From Bog-756 sp963833585 (GTDB lineage: Bacteria > Actinomycetota > Acidimicrobiia > Acidimicrobiales > RAAP-2): DNA of 64,000 bases. The notes under the pieces were generated by a model, which saw only the letters and a list, made by a program, of their open reading frames with translations, was not told the origin of the DNA and ran no database searches. Numbering within the stretch: position 1 is the first letter of the stretch; each line of letters starts with the position of its first letter. The DNA lies in assembly GCA_963833585.1 (NCBI GenBank), contig CAWHYF010000006.1, forward strand, positions 620,001-684,000, in the 5' to 3' direction. Below are positions 51,073-59,806 of this stretch, piece by piece. A program made the position numbers and the translations under genes.

Positions 51073-51900
51073 CTACCTGGAGGCAGGCTGGTTCCGGTCG
51101 AAGATGATCCGTAACCCGTGGAGGGTGAGCCACGGCTCGACGTACTCGATCTCCTCGGCGTACGGGGAGATCAGTTCGGACAGGCCGCCGGTGGCCACCA
51201 CCGTGCACTCGCCGAGCACGGCGGCGAAGCGGCGGCACAGTCCGTCCACCTGGCCGGCGAAGCCGTAGAGGGCCCCGGACTGGATCGACTCCACCGTCGA
51301 CTTGCCGATCACGCTCCGGGGCTCGATCAGCTCGACCCGGCGGAGGGCGGCGGCGTTGGCGAACAGGGCGTCGAGGCTGATCGCCACCCCGGGGGTGATG
51401 GCCCCGCCCAGGTACTCGCCGGCCGCCGAGATGGCATCGAAGGTGGTGGCCGTGCCCAGGTCGACCACCACGCAGGGCCCGCCGAACAGGTCATGGGCAC
51501 CGACGGCGTTGGCGATCCGATCCGCCCCCACCTCCTTGGGGTTGTCATAGAGGATGGGCATCCCGCTCTTCACCCCCGGCTCGAGCACCACCGCGGGGAC
51601 CTCGAACCACCGCGACACCATCTGGCGCAGGTTGGCCGTGACCAACGGGACCGACGAGGTGACGGCGATGCCGGAGACCGTGTTGTCGATGTCCAACCCG
51701 TCGAGGTCGAGGAGCTGGGTGAGCAGCAGGGCGTGCTCGTCGGCGGTCCGCTCGGCCACAGTGGACAGGCGCCAGTGGTGCGCCAGGCCCGCGGGCTCGT
51801 TCCCGTCGCGGGGGCCGGTTCCTGCGGTGGCGTCGGACGGGTCGTCGGCGAACAGGCCCACGACCGTCTCGGTGTTGCCGACATCGATGGCGAGCAGCAT
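51073..51900 (-). CDS. coaX: Type III pantothenate kinase
   Basis: A 275-aa ASKHA-fold kinase that catalyses the first step from pantothenate to CoA. Motifs are LLAIDVGNTETVVGLF (phosphate-1), PKEVGADRIANAVGAH, VVVDLGTATTFDAIS and GALYGFAGQVDGLC (subunit contact). ATG 51900 lies 2 nt after the nadC stop, so it ends the nadB-nadC-coaX run. Type III kinases need a monovalent cation and are not feedback-inhibited by CoA. Confidence 0.94.
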   Translation of the reverse strand: MLLAIDVGNTETVVGLFADDPSDATAGTGPRDGNEPAGLAHHWRLSTVAERTADEHALLLTQLLDLDGLDIDNTVSGIAVTSSVPLVTANLRQMVSRWFEVPAVVLEPGVKSGMPILYDNPKEVGADRIANAVGAHDLFGGPCVVVDLGTATTFDAISAAGEYLGGAITPGVAISLDALFANAAALRRVELIEPRSVIGKSTVESIQSGALYGFAGQVDGLCRRFAAVLGECTVVATGGLSELISPYAEEIEYVEPWLTLHGLRIIFDRNQPASR

Positions 51901-51902
51901 GG

Positions 51903-52814
51903 TCAGCCTCTCCCGCCGGACTCCGGCGCCAGGTCGAATCCGAGATCGAGCACCGGGGCCGAGTGGGTCAGGGCCCCCACCGAGATGAGGTCGGCACCGG
52001 CGGTGGCCAGCCGGGGGGCGGCCTCGAGGTCGACCCCACCGGACACCTCCACCAGCGTCTCCGCCCCGGCGGCCCGCAGCCGGGCGACACACCCGGCCAC
52101 CCGCTCGAGGGACATGTTGTCCAGCATGATCACGGTGGCGCCGGCCGCCACCGCTTCGTCCACCTGGGACGGGTGGTCGCACTCGACCTCCACCATCCGT
52201 CCCGGCCACCACGCCCTGGCCCGGGCCACGGCCTCCCCGATGGACAGCCCGGCCAGATGGTTGTCCTTCACCAGGACGCCGTCGGAGAGGTTGCCCCGGT
52301 GGTTGTGGCCGCCCCCCGACCGGACGGCGGCCTTCTCCAGGGCGCGGAGACCGGGGGTGGTCTTCCGGGTGTCGAGCACCCGGGTGGCCGGGTTGGCGGC
52401 CTCCACGGCATCGACGAACCGCCGGGTCAGCGTGGCCACACCGGACAGATGTCCGAGGAAGTTGAGCACGGTCCGTTCGGCGGTGAGGATGGAGCGCAGG
52501 GCGCCGCTCACCTCGGCCACCCGGTCCCCCGGGCCCACGCCGGCACCGTCACCGGTCCGCCAGGTGACCTCCAGTGTCGGATCGATCTGGCGGAAGGTCT
52601 CGAGCGCACAGGCCCGCCCGGCGATCACCCCCGCCTGGCGGCTGACGATGGCCACCCGGGCCGTGGTTTCCGCCGGGACCAGCGCCGCGGTCAGGTCGCC
52701 CAGCGGCAGCACGTCCTCGGCGAGGGCCCGGGAGACCGCCTCGGCCACGGCCGGGCCCGGCGGGTCGAGTTCTCCCGGCCCGGTGGCCTGCTCCGGTCCC
52801 GACCGCAGGCTCAC
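51903..52814 (-). CDS. nadC: Nicotinate-nucleotide pyrophosphorylase (carboxylating)
   Basis: A 303-aa quinolinate phosphoribosyltransferase that makes nicotinate mononucleotide from quinolinate and PRPP. Diagnostic stretches are EDVLPLGDLTAALVP, TAERTVLNFLGHLSGVATLT, VLDTRKTTPGLRALEKAAV with the following HNHR, and ADLISVGALTHSAPVLDLG. The GTG at 52814 overlaps the nadB stop by 4 nt and is preferred to upstream in-frame starts (to 52901). nadA is not in the window. Confidence 0.94.
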   Translation of the reverse strand: MSLRSGPEQATGPGELDPPGPAVAEAVSRALAEDVLPLGDLTAALVPAETTARVAIVSRQAGVIAGRACALETFRQIDPTLEVTWRTGDGAGVGPGDRVAEVSGALRSILTAERTVLNFLGHLSGVATLTRRFVDAVEAANPATRVLDTRKTTPGLRALEKAAVRSGGGHNHRGNLSDGVLVKDNHLAGLSIGEAVARARAWWPGRMVEVECDHPSQVDEAVAAGATVIMLDNMSLERVAGCVARLRAAGAETLVEVSGGVDLEAAPRLATAGADLISVGALTHSAPVLDLGFDLAPESGGRG

Positions 52815-54514
52815 GGAGTGGGTCGATCCGAGGACCGGCCCGGGTCCGGACCGGCCAGGACGGCCACCCCTCCCGCGTCGTGCACGATGCGTCGACGCCA
52901 CCGGTCATCGGCGTCGGGGTGGTCGCTCCGGGCGTGTGCCCCCCGGGTCTCGCACCGGACGGTGGCCGACCGCAGGACACTGGCGGCCGCGGTGACCAGG
53001 TTGGCCAGCTCGCCGTGGGCCCGGTCGGACGGGCCGGCGGCGGCCATCTCGGCGCCCAGGGCCTCGACGGTCGCTCCGGCCGCCGCCAGCGAGCTGGCGC
53101 TCCGGACCACGCCGGCCCCTTCGATCATGGTCCGTTGGAGCCGGTCCCGGCTCTTGGTCACGTCGGGCCAGGTCGGAGCCCCCGGGTCGCACTCGGCGAC
53201 GCGGCCGGTCCGCCCCCCGGCGGCCACCGAGGGGTCCACCCGCTGGTGGGGGCCGTCGAGGACGGTCGCCATCACCCCGGTGGGCTGGGGCCCCTCCACC
53301 CCGGCCTGGATCGACTCGGCCAGCCGGGCGCCGAACACCATGCCCTCCAGCAGCGAGTTGGAGGCCAGACGGTTGGCGCCGTGCACCCCGGTGCAGGCCA
53401 CCTCCCCGGCCGCCCACAGTCCGGGGAGGGCGGTGGCCCCGGACAGGTCGGTGATCACACCGCCGGAGAGGTAGTGGGCCGCCGGGGCGATGGGCAGCCA
53501 GTCTCGGGAGGGGTCGAGCCCGATGGCCCGGAGCGAGGCGGCGATGGTCGGGAACCGGGCCTCGAAGGAGACCAGCCCGGTGGCGTCCAGCCACAGGCTC
53601 TCCACCCCCTGGGCCGCCATCCGTTCGGCCATGGCCCGGCTGACCAGGTCCCGCGGGGCCAGCTCGTCGACGAAGCGCGCTCCCTCGGCGTCCCGGAGGA
53701 GGGCCCCGTGCCCCCGGAGGGCCTCGGAGAGCAGGGGGCGGGGCATGGCCGGGTGATGAAGGGCGGTGGGGTGGAACTGCATGAACTCGACATCGGCCAC
53801 CGCCACACCGGCCCGGAGGGCCATGGCCAGGCCGTCGGCGGTGGCCTCGGCCGGGTTGGTGGTCACCGCGAACAGCTGGCCCGCCCCGCCGGTGGCGAGC
53901 ACGGTGTGGGAGGCCCGGACCTCGACCGGGAGGCCCTCGGCGCTGAGCGCCACCACCCCGCAGCAGCGGCCGCCCTCGATCAGCAGGTCCAACGCGAACC
54001 ACTCCTCGAGCACGGCGGCAGCGGTGGCCCGGGTGGCATCGACCAGGGCCCGCTCGACCTCGGCCCCGGTGGCGGCCCCGCCGGCGTGGACCACCCGGGC
54101 GGTCGAGTGCCCGCCCTCGCGGGCCAGGGCCAGGGCCCCGCCGGGCTGCCGGTCGAAGACGGCACCCATGGCGATCAGCTCGTTGACCCGGGCCGGGCCC
54201 TCGTCGACCAGGACCCGTACCGCCTCGGTGTCGCACAGGCCGGCGCCGGCGGCCAGGGTGTCGGCCAGGTGCAGGTCGGTCGAGTCCTCGTCCCCGCCCA
54301 ACACCGCCGCCACGCCGCCCTGGGCCCAGCGGGTGGCCGACTGGGACAGCTCGGCCTTGGTCAGTACCCCTGTCCGCAGCCCGGTCGGGCGCGACCCTCG
54401 GGCACCGGCGGGGGCGAGGGGCGCGGCCAGACGCACGGCCGCCGAGAGCCCGGCCACCCCGCTGCCCAGGACCAGGACGTCCAGGGCCACCGGTGCCACT
54501 CCTGGGTCGGCCAT
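52811..54514 (-). CDS. nadB: L-aspartate oxidase
   Basis: A 567-aa flavoenzyme that oxidises aspartate to iminoaspartate for NAD synthesis. It has the FAD motif VLVLGSGVAGLSAAVRLA, SQSATRWAQGGVAAVL, EFMQFHPTALHHP, PAAHYLSGGVITDLSGATAL and GEVACTGVHGANRLASNSLLEG, all shared with succinate-dehydrogenase-type flavoproteins. Its place beside nadC fixes it as NadB. ATG 54514 starts 8 nt after panC ends. The C-terminal ~60 residues are Arg/Asp-rich and divergent. Confidence 0.94.
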   Translation of the reverse strand: MADPGVAPVALDVLVLGSGVAGLSAAVRLAAPLAPAGARGSRPTGLRTGVLTKAELSQSATRWAQGGVAAVLGGDEDSTDLHLADTLAAGAGLCDTEAVRVLVDEGPARVNELIAMGAVFDRQPGGALALAREGGHSTARVVHAGGAATGAEVERALVDATRATAAAVLEEWFALDLLIEGGRCCGVVALSAEGLPVEVRASHTVLATGGAGQLFAVTTNPAEATADGLAMALRAGVAVADVEFMQFHPTALHHPAMPRPLLSEALRGHGALLRDAEGARFVDELAPRDLVSRAMAERMAAQGVESLWLDATGLVSFEARFPTIAASLRAIGLDPSRDWLPIAPAAHYLSGGVITDLSGATALPGLWAAGEVACTGVHGANRLASNSLLEGMVFGARLAESIQAGVEGPQPTGVMATVLDGPHQRVDPSVAAGGRTGRVAECDPGAPTWPDVTKSRDRLQRTMIEGAGVVRSASSLAAAGATVEALGAEMAAAGPSDRAHGELANLVTAAASVLRSATVRCETRGAHARSDHPDADDRWRRRIVHDAGGVAVLAGPDPGRSSDRPTP

Positions 54515-54522
54515 GACGGGGG

Positions 54523-55425
54523 TCAGGAGCCCCGGCGCGGATCGAGGTTGTCGATCAGCCGCACCGGGCCCACCGTGGCCGCCACCAGCAACCGCAGTCG
54601 CCGTCCGTCCGCCGCGGTGCGGGCCGGCTCGAGGTCGTCGGCGGTGACCGCGGCGGCGTAGTCCAGCTCCACCTGGGGCTCGATGGCCACCACCTCTCGC
54701 ATGCGCGCCTCGGCGGCCTCGGGACCGGACCCGGCGGCCAACTCCTCGGCCCCGGCCCGGAGGGCGCGGGACAGCACCAGGGCGGCGCGGCGCTGGTCCG
54801 GGTGGAGCCGTTCGTTACGGCTGGACAGGGCCAGGCCGTCGGCGTCGCGGACGGTCGGGCACCCCACCACCTGGGTGGGCAGGGCCAGATCCCGGACCAG
54901 GCGGATCACCAGGGACAGCTGCTGGAAGTCCTTCTCCCCGAAATAGGCCCGGCCCCGGCCCGTGGCCGAGAGCAGCTTCACCACCACGGTGGCCACCCCG
55001 TCGAAGTGGCCCGGGCGGGCGGCACCCTCCCAGCGCCCGCTCAGGGTCGGCACCGAGACGGTGGTCGGCGCGGTGCCCGGGGGGTCCGGGTACATCTCCG
55101 CCACCGTCGGGGCGAAGACCACCTGCCCCCCTGACGACGCGATGGCATCGAGGTCGGACTCGAACGAACGCGGGTAGTGGGCGAGGTCGGCGGGGTCACC
55201 GAACTGCGTCGGATTCACGAAGATCGAGACCGCCACCACGTCGCACTCGGCCGCGGCCCGTTGGATGAGCGAGCGGTGGCCGTCGTGGAGCGCACCCATC
55301 GTGGGCACCACCCCCACCGTCCGTCCCGACGACCGCACCGCGTCCATGGCCTCGGCGTACTCGGCGATGGTCCGGACCACGGTCGGCCGGGTCAGGGTGG
55401 TGGTCTGGGCGGTGACGGTGGTCAT
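54523..55425 (-). CDS. panC: Pantothenate synthetase
   Basis: A 300-aa ligase that joins pantoate and beta-alanine with ATP. The HIGH-like motif is VPTMGALHDGHRSLI, followed by VVAVSIFVNPTQFG, GRAYFGEKDFQQL and the KMSKS-equivalent ALSSRNERL. The start overlaps the upstream DUF2520 gene by 4 nt (ATGA). panB and panD are not in this window, but coaX lies further down the same run. Confidence 0.95.
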   Translation of the reverse strand: MTTVTAQTTTLTRPTVVRTIAEYAEAMDAVRSSGRTVGVVPTMGALHDGHRSLIQRAAAECDVVAVSIFVNPTQFGDPADLAHYPRSFESDLDAIASSGGQVVFAPTVAEMYPDPPGTAPTTVSVPTLSGRWEGAARPGHFDGVATVVVKLLSATGRGRAYFGEKDFQQLSLVIRLVRDLALPTQVVGCPTVRDADGLALSSRNERLHPDQRRAALVLSRALRAGAEELAAGSGPEAAEARMREVVAIEPQVELDYAAAVTADDLEPARTAADGRRLRLLVAATVGPVRLIDNLDPRRGS

Positions 55426-56240
55426 GCCACCTGCTCCACGGCGACCGATGGGGCGGCACCCTCGGGCTCCCGCACCTCGGGTGCTTGCAGACCGTCGGCC
55501 CCGCCGAGGGTCGGGTCCAGCGAGAGGCGCCGGGCCAGACCGACCATGGCGTCGTAGGCGGTCAGCTCGTTCCGGTGGCCGGCCATCCCACCCAGGGCGG
55601 CACGGTGGCGCTCCACAGTGTCCCAGTCCCCCCGCGCCGCCGGCCCGGTCAGGGCTCGACGGGGTCCGAGGGCCAGGGCGTCGTCCGTGGCGGCCCGCAG
55701 CAGTCCGGCGAAGGCCTCGAGCGGAAGGTCGATGGAGGCGGCGACCCGCTCCACCTGGCCGATGAGTGCCACCAGATGGTTGGCGGCGATGGAGGCGGCG
55801 GCGTGGTAGCTGGTCCGGTTGTCGTCGGGTACCTCGACCGTCCGGCCGCCGAGCGCCTCGGCCATGCGGCCGGTCACCGCGTCCCCGGCCACGGCGAAGG
55901 TGATGCCGGAAGCCAGCCGTTCCGCGCCGATCTCCGGATTGGGCAGCGGCATGAGCGGGTGGAGTGAGCCACGTCGGGCATGGCCGGACAGCACGTCGAG
56001 TCCGAGGGAGCCGGACAGGTGGACGACCGCGGTGGTCGGCACCGGGGCCACCTGCGATGCCACCTGGGCCACGGTGTCGTCGGGCGTGGCGATGACCAGC
56101 AGGTCCACCCCGCAGGCGGCCCGCCCGACGTCGTCGTCCCGGCCCAGCGCGCCATGTGACTGGAAGCCCGCCACGCCGTCCAGCGCCGTCAGCAGGGACC
56201 GACCGGCCCGGCCCGGCCCGATGATTCGGAATGTGGTCAC
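55422..56240 (-). CDS. Rossmann-like / DUF2520 protein in the pantothenate run
   Basis: A 272-aa dehydrogenase-like protein. The N-terminal Rossmann domain starts FRIIGPGRAGRSLLTALDG, a dinucleotide-binding G-x-G-x-x-G variant, and continues with GVDLLVIATPDDTVAQVASQ. The C-terminal helical DUF2520 domain (from about residue 130) includes SYHAAASIAANHLVALIGQV and TGPAARGDWDTV, as in ketopantoate- and F420-type reductases. DUF2520 genes often sit beside panC, and here the two overlap by 4 nt. A reductase role in pantoate supply is a reasonable inference without direct proof. Confidence 0.82.
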   Translation of the reverse strand: MTTFRIIGPGRAGRSLLTALDGVAGFQSHGALGRDDDVGRAACGVDLLVIATPDDTVAQVASQVAPVPTTAVVHLSGSLGLDVLSGHARRGSLHPLMPLPNPEIGAERLASGITFAVAGDAVTGRMAEALGGRTVEVPDDNRTSYHAAASIAANHLVALIGQVERVAASIDLPLEAFAGLLRAATDDALALGPRRALTGPAARGDWDTVERHRAALGGMAGHRNELTAYDAMVGLARRLSLDPTLGGADGLQAPEVREPEGAAPSVAVEQVA

Positions 56241-56308
56241 GAGACCCCTTCTGTTACGTTCCAGCCCCGGAGGGTGCCGTTCGCGTCAGAGAATCCTGGT
56301 GCTGCGGC

Positions 56309-56809
56309 TCACAGTGTACCCACGACGGCGACGTCGCCACCAGAGGCGGCGAGATCGTCCCCGTCGACCAGGTCGGGGGCCAGTTCGGCCAGCGGGGCCA
56401 GGACGAACCGCCGCTGGCGCCAGCGGGGATGGGGCACCGTGAGATCGGGCTCGGCCAGGACCACTCCGTCGATCCACAGGACGTCGACGTCGAGGGTCCG
56501 CGGTCCCCACCGGACGGACCGGACCCGACCGGCCGCCGCCTCCAGGCGGCGGCACTCCTCGAGCAGCCGGTAGGGATCCGCCCCGGGGTGGACGGCCAGC
56601 TCCACCACCACGTTGAGGTAGGGGTCCTGACCTTCGGGCCCACCCACCGGCGCGGTCTCGTAGACCCGGGACACCGCGGTGACCGGGGCCCGGTTCCCCG
56701 CCCGGAGCTGGTCCACGGCCCGGCGGAGGTGGGACCACCGGTCGCCCAGGTTGGAGCCGAGGCCCAGGAAGGCCCGGGCCGTCGGGGGCCCGTCCGTCGG
56801 CGCGGTCAC
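56309..56809 (-). CDS. folK: 6-hydroxymethyl-7,8-dihydropterin pyrophosphokinase
   Basis: A 166-aa folate enzyme that transfers pyrophosphate from ATP to hydroxymethyl-dihydropterin. Diagnostic are FLGLGSNLGDRWSHLRRAV, SRVYETAPVGGPEGQDPYLN and the signature RWGPRTLDVDVLWID, ending in VPHPRWRQRRFVLAPLAEL. The GTG overlaps the folB stop by 4 nt, so folB-folK are coupled. Confidence 0.95.
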   Translation of the reverse strand: MTAPTDGPPTARAFLGLGSNLGDRWSHLRRAVDQLRAGNRAPVTAVSRVYETAPVGGPEGQDPYLNVVVELAVHPGADPYRLLEECRRLEAAAGRVRSVRWGPRTLDVDVLWIDGVVLAEPDLTVPHPRWRQRRFVLAPLAELAPDLVDGDDLAASGGDVAVVGTL

Positions 56810-57213
56810 CGACCTCGGGTGATCCGGACCCCGACCGAACCAAGGTCGAGGGCCAGCGGCGGTCGGAGCTTGCGGAGGTGGACCGTGACCGAGGTGATCC
56901 GGGGGTCCGAAGCCAGGGCCACCTCCGCCACCGACCCGGCCAGGGCCTCGAGCAGCTCGAACGGGGGTCCGGCCACCACCGAGGCGACCCGGGTGGCCAC
57001 CTCCCCGTAGTCCACCGTGTCGGACAGACGGTCGCTGGCCGAGGCCGGCGCCAACTCGACGGCCAGGTCCAGGTCGATCTCGAAGGGCTGGGCCCGGGTC
57101 TTCTCCTCGGGCAGGACTCCGTGGGTCCCCACCACCCGGAGGCCTCGGAGCTGGATCCGATCGCCCCTTTCGCCCCGGTCTCCGGCATCCGCCCTACCGG
57201 TCTGGGTGGTCAC
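56806..57213 (-). CDS. folB: Dihydroneopterin aldolase
   Basis: A 135-aa enzyme that cleaves dihydroneopterin to hydroxymethyl-dihydropterin. It has IQLRGLRVVGTHGVLPEEK, where the G-x-H/Y-G-x-x-x-E-E segment holds the catalytic Glu. SDTVDYGEVATRV, PFELLEALAGSVAEV and the end motif VHLRKLRPPL (catalytic Lys) follow. The GTG overlaps the upstream phosphatase-like gene by 4 nt and folK overlaps downstream. Confidence 0.94.
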   Translation of the reverse strand: MTTQTGRADAGDRGERGDRIQLRGLRVVGTHGVLPEEKTRAQPFEIDLDLAVELAPASASDRLSDTVDYGEVATRVASVVAGPPFELLEALAGSVAEVALASDPRITSVTVHLRKLRPPLALDLGSVGVRITRGR

Positions 57214-57755
57214 CCGGCCGGGGGTGCATCCCTGGTCCCCGGGGGGACCGGGGCCGGGGTCAGCTGGCTGGCGAACGCCACCAGCTCGCGCCCACTCGGC
57301 CCCATGGGGTGCCCGGTCATGTGCTCGAGGACGGTGATCGCCTGGGGACCGCTGTGGAGCCGGTCCGACCAGAGCAGGTAGCCCGCCACCACGCCGGTCA
57401 CCCGGTCGCCCAGTTCCTCTTGGTGGATCAAGACCCGCTCCCCGGCGGTCAGCCGGCCGTGCAGTTCGCGGTAGAGCTCACCGAGGACCCCCCGGGCGTC
57501 ACCCGAAGCGGGCAGGGGATAGTGCACACTGGCCATGGACTTCTCCTCGTAGGCCCGGAGGTTGTGCGAGGACGGCAGGAGCGACACCACTCGGGTGAAC
57601 CCCTGGACCTGCAGCCAGATGATCTCCTCCTGGCGGCGCACCTTGCGGTGGTTGGGGGCGAACCCCCCGGGTCGCTCGCTCATGGCCAGGCGGTCCTTGA
57701 TCACCCACGTGAAATTGCGCGGGGGGATGCCGGCGGCCCATTTGCCCTTCACCAT
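57210..57755 (-). CDS. Dual-specificity-phosphatase-like protein lacking the catalytic Cys
   Basis: A 181-aa protein between folP and folB. FTWVIKDRLAMSERPGGF and FTRVVSLLPSSHNLRAYEEK resemble the N-terminal half of cyclin-dependent-kinase-inhibitor-3/DSP-type phosphatases. In the P-loop the family pattern H-C-x5-R appears as HQEELGDRVTG, with Gln instead of Cys, so ordinary phosphatase chemistry looks impossible. Both ends overlap neighbours (7 nt with folP, or 4 nt if GTG 57752 is used; 4 nt with folB). That shows it is made together with folate enzymes. The true function is unknown. Confidence 0.66.
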   Translation of the reverse strand: MVKGKWAAGIPPRNFTWVIKDRLAMSERPGGFAPNHRKVRRQEEIIWLQVQGFTRVVSLLPSSHNLRAYEEKSMASVHYPLPASGDARGVLGELYRELHGRLTAGERVLIHQEELGDRVTGVVAGYLLWSDRLHSGPQAITVLEHMTGHPMGPSGRELVAFASQLTPAPVPPGTRDAPPAG

Positions 57756-58561
57756 CTGGGCCCCGATCGGGTCGCGCCGACCAGCTGGGCGGCCTGGACG
57801 GTGGCGCCCACGTCGTGGACCCGTACCATTCGGGCCCCGTGCTCCATGGCCCAGGTGGCGGTGGCCAGCGAGGCCGGAAGGCGCTCGGCCGGTGCGGGCG
57901 GGCCGTCCGAGCGCCTCGTCAAGGTCCCCAGGAAGGCCTTGCGGCTGGTGCCCACCAACACCGGGTAGCCCACCCCGGCCAGCTCGGGGAGGGCGGCGAG
58001 CAGGGCGAGGTTGTGATCGATGGTCTTGCCGAAGCCGATGCCGGGATCGATCCACACCTCCTCGACGCCGGCCGCGGTGGCGGCGGAGGCCCGTTCCAGC
58101 AGGAGTTTGCTGACCTCGGTCACCACGTCGTCGTAGCGGGGGTCCACCTGCATGGTGGCGGCGGTCCCCTTCCGGTGCATGGCCACCCATCCCACACCGT
58201 GGTGGGCGGCCACCGGCCAGAGGGAGGCGGACACGTCGTTGATCAGGGTGGCCCCGGCCTCGACGGCGGCGGCGGCCACCTCCGCCTTCGTGGTGTCGAC
58301 CGACACCCGGACCTCACCGGCCAGGGCCTCGACCACCGGGATCACCCGGGACAGCTCCACCTCGGCGGGGACCGGTTCGGCGGCCGGACGGGTGGACTCG
58401 CCTCCGATGTCGACGATGTCGGCCCCCTCGGCGACCATCCGACGGCCCCTCCGGACGGCCTGGTCCCGCTCCAGGAATTGGCCTCCGTCGGAGAAGGAGT
58501 CCGGTGTGACGTTGAGGATTCCCATCACCAGGGGGTGCCGCTCTTGCGTGGGGATGGGCAT
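57749..58561 (-). CDS. folP: Dihydropteroate synthase
   Basis: A 270-aa TIM-barrel enzyme that condenses pterin pyrophosphate with p-aminobenzoate, the target of sulfonamides. It has VMGILNVTPDSFSDGG, ADIVDIGGESTRPA, VRVSVDTTKAEVAAAAVEAG, LINDVSASLWP and IDPGIGFGKTIDHNLALL, followed by GTSRKAFLG. The MxR-type loop reads AMHRKG. The C-terminal ARMVRVHDVGATVQAAQLV is standard. It lies 54 bp downstream of folE. Confidence 0.95.
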   Translation of the reverse strand: MPIPTQERHPLVMGILNVTPDSFSDGGQFLERDQAVRRGRRMVAEGADIVDIGGESTRPAAEPVPAEVELSRVIPVVEALAGEVRVSVDTTKAEVAAAAVEAGATLINDVSASLWPVAAHHGVGWVAMHRKGTAATMQVDPRYDDVVTEVSKLLLERASAATAAGVEEVWIDPGIGFGKTIDHNLALLAALPELAGVGYPVLVGTSRKAFLGTLTRRSDGPPAPAERLPASLATATWAMEHGARMVRVHDVGATVQAAQLVGATRSGPRW

Positions 58562-58615
58562 GACGACACAGAGTAAACCAGGCCGGACGGGCCCGTGGTC
58601 AGCTGCACCGACCGT

Positions 58616-59185
58616 TCAGCGGCCCCGGACGAACTGCATGGCCTCCATCCGGGTGGAGGCGTCGCTGCGGAACAGACCCCGGACCGCAGAGGTGACCGTG
58701 GAGGTGCCGGACTTCTTCACCCCTCGCATGGACATGCAGAGGTGCTCCGCCTCCACCACCACGAGGACGCCACGCGGGTCCAGGGCGTGCTCGATGGCGT
58801 CGGCGATCTCGGTGGTCATGCGCTCTTGGACCTGGAGCCGTTTGGCGTACCCGTCGACCAGACGGGCCAGCTTGGACAGCCCGGTGATCCGTCCGTCCTC
58901 CCCGGGGATGTACGCCACGTGAGCCTTGCCGATGAACGGGATGAGGTGGTGCTCACAGAGCGAGGCGAAGGGGATGTCCCGCACCATGACCATCTCGTCG
59001 TGTTCGGCGGCGAAGGTGACCTCGAGGTGGTCGGCGGGATTCTCCCCCAACCCGGTGAACAGCTCCGCGTACATCTTGGCCACCCGGTGGGGGGTCTTGA
59101 CCAGACCGTCGCGGGCCGGATCCTCGCCCAGGGCCTCGAGCAGTTCGTGGACGGCGCGCTCGATGCGTTTGGTGTCGACGCTCAA
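58616..59185 (-). CDS. folE: GTP cyclohydrolase I
   Basis: A 189-aa type IA enzyme for the first step of folate synthesis. Zinc ligands are Cys and His in PFASLCEHHLIPF and the Cys in EAEHLCMSMRGVKK. GEDGRITGLSKLARLVDGYAKR is diagnostic. The TTG at 59185 gives the expected MSVDTKRIERAV start. ftsH, which separates hpt from folE in many actinobacteria, is missing; only 30 bp lie between. Confidence 0.96.
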   Translation of the reverse strand: MSVDTKRIERAVHELLEALGEDPARDGLVKTPHRVAKMYAELFTGLGENPADHLEVTFAAEHDEMVMVRDIPFASLCEHHLIPFIGKAHVAYIPGEDGRITGLSKLARLVDGYAKRLQVQERMTTEIADAIEHALDPRGVLVVVEAEHLCMSMRGVKKSGTSTVTSAVRGLFRSDASTRMEAMQFVRGR

Positions 59186-59215
59186 AGGACCAGCTCGGAC
59201 CCCGGAGGCGCGGCC

Positions 59216-59806
59216 CTACGACAGGTCGCCGGCGTAGGCATGGATGGCCTTGAGGTTGCGCAGGCGCTCGTCGACATCAAGGCCATATCCCACCACGAAT
59301 TCCGCCGGGATGTGAAAACCGACGTAGGCAAGATCCAGCTCGGTGCGCTGCTGACCGTCCTTGACCAGCAGGGCACAGACCTCCAGGCTGGCCGGACTGC
59401 GGGCCAGGAGGTAGCGCTGGAGGTAGCTGAGGGTGAGCCCGCTGTCGACGATGTCCTCCACCACCAGTACGTGGCGGTCGACCAGGTCCACGTCCAGGTC
59501 CTTCACGATCCGGACCACCCCCGAGGTCCGGGTGGCGCTGCCGTAGGAGGAGATCGCCATGAAGTCGACGTCGACCGGAAGGGCGATGGCCCGGGACAGG
59601 TCGCTCATGAACATGAACGCGCCCTTCAGTACTCCGACCAGCAGGGGCGGGCGGCCGGCATAGTCGGCGGTGATCCGTTCCCCGAGCTCGGTGATCCTGG
59701 TCTGGAGGTCGTGTGCCGAGACGATCACCCGGCCCACCTCTCGGCTCTGCTCGAGCCGTGCGGGCCCCTCGGGGCCCCCGGGCGCCTCCTGCTCAGCGGT
59801 GACCAC
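59216..59806 (-). CDS. hpt: Hypoxanthine phosphoribosyltransferase
   Basis: A 196-aa purine salvage enzyme. Diagnostic are LVGVLKGAFMFMSDLSRAI, VDFMAISSYGSATRTSG, the PRPP loop VLVVEDIVDSGLTLSYLQRY, and FVVGYGLDVDERLRNL at the end. The GTG start overlaps the end of tilS by 14 nt; the first ~25 residues are unstructured, so the real start may be internal. The tilS-hpt order is conserved widely in bacteria. Confidence 0.94.
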   Translation of the reverse strand: MVTAEQEAPGGPEGPARLEQSREVGRVIVSAHDLQTRITELGERITADYAGRPPLLVGVLKGAFMFMSDLSRAIALPVDVDFMAISSYGSATRTSGVVRIVKDLDVDLVDRHVLVVEDIVDSGLTLSYLQRYLLARSPASLEVCALLVKDGQQRTELDLAYVGFHIPAEFVVGYGLDVDERLRNLKAIHAYAGDLS

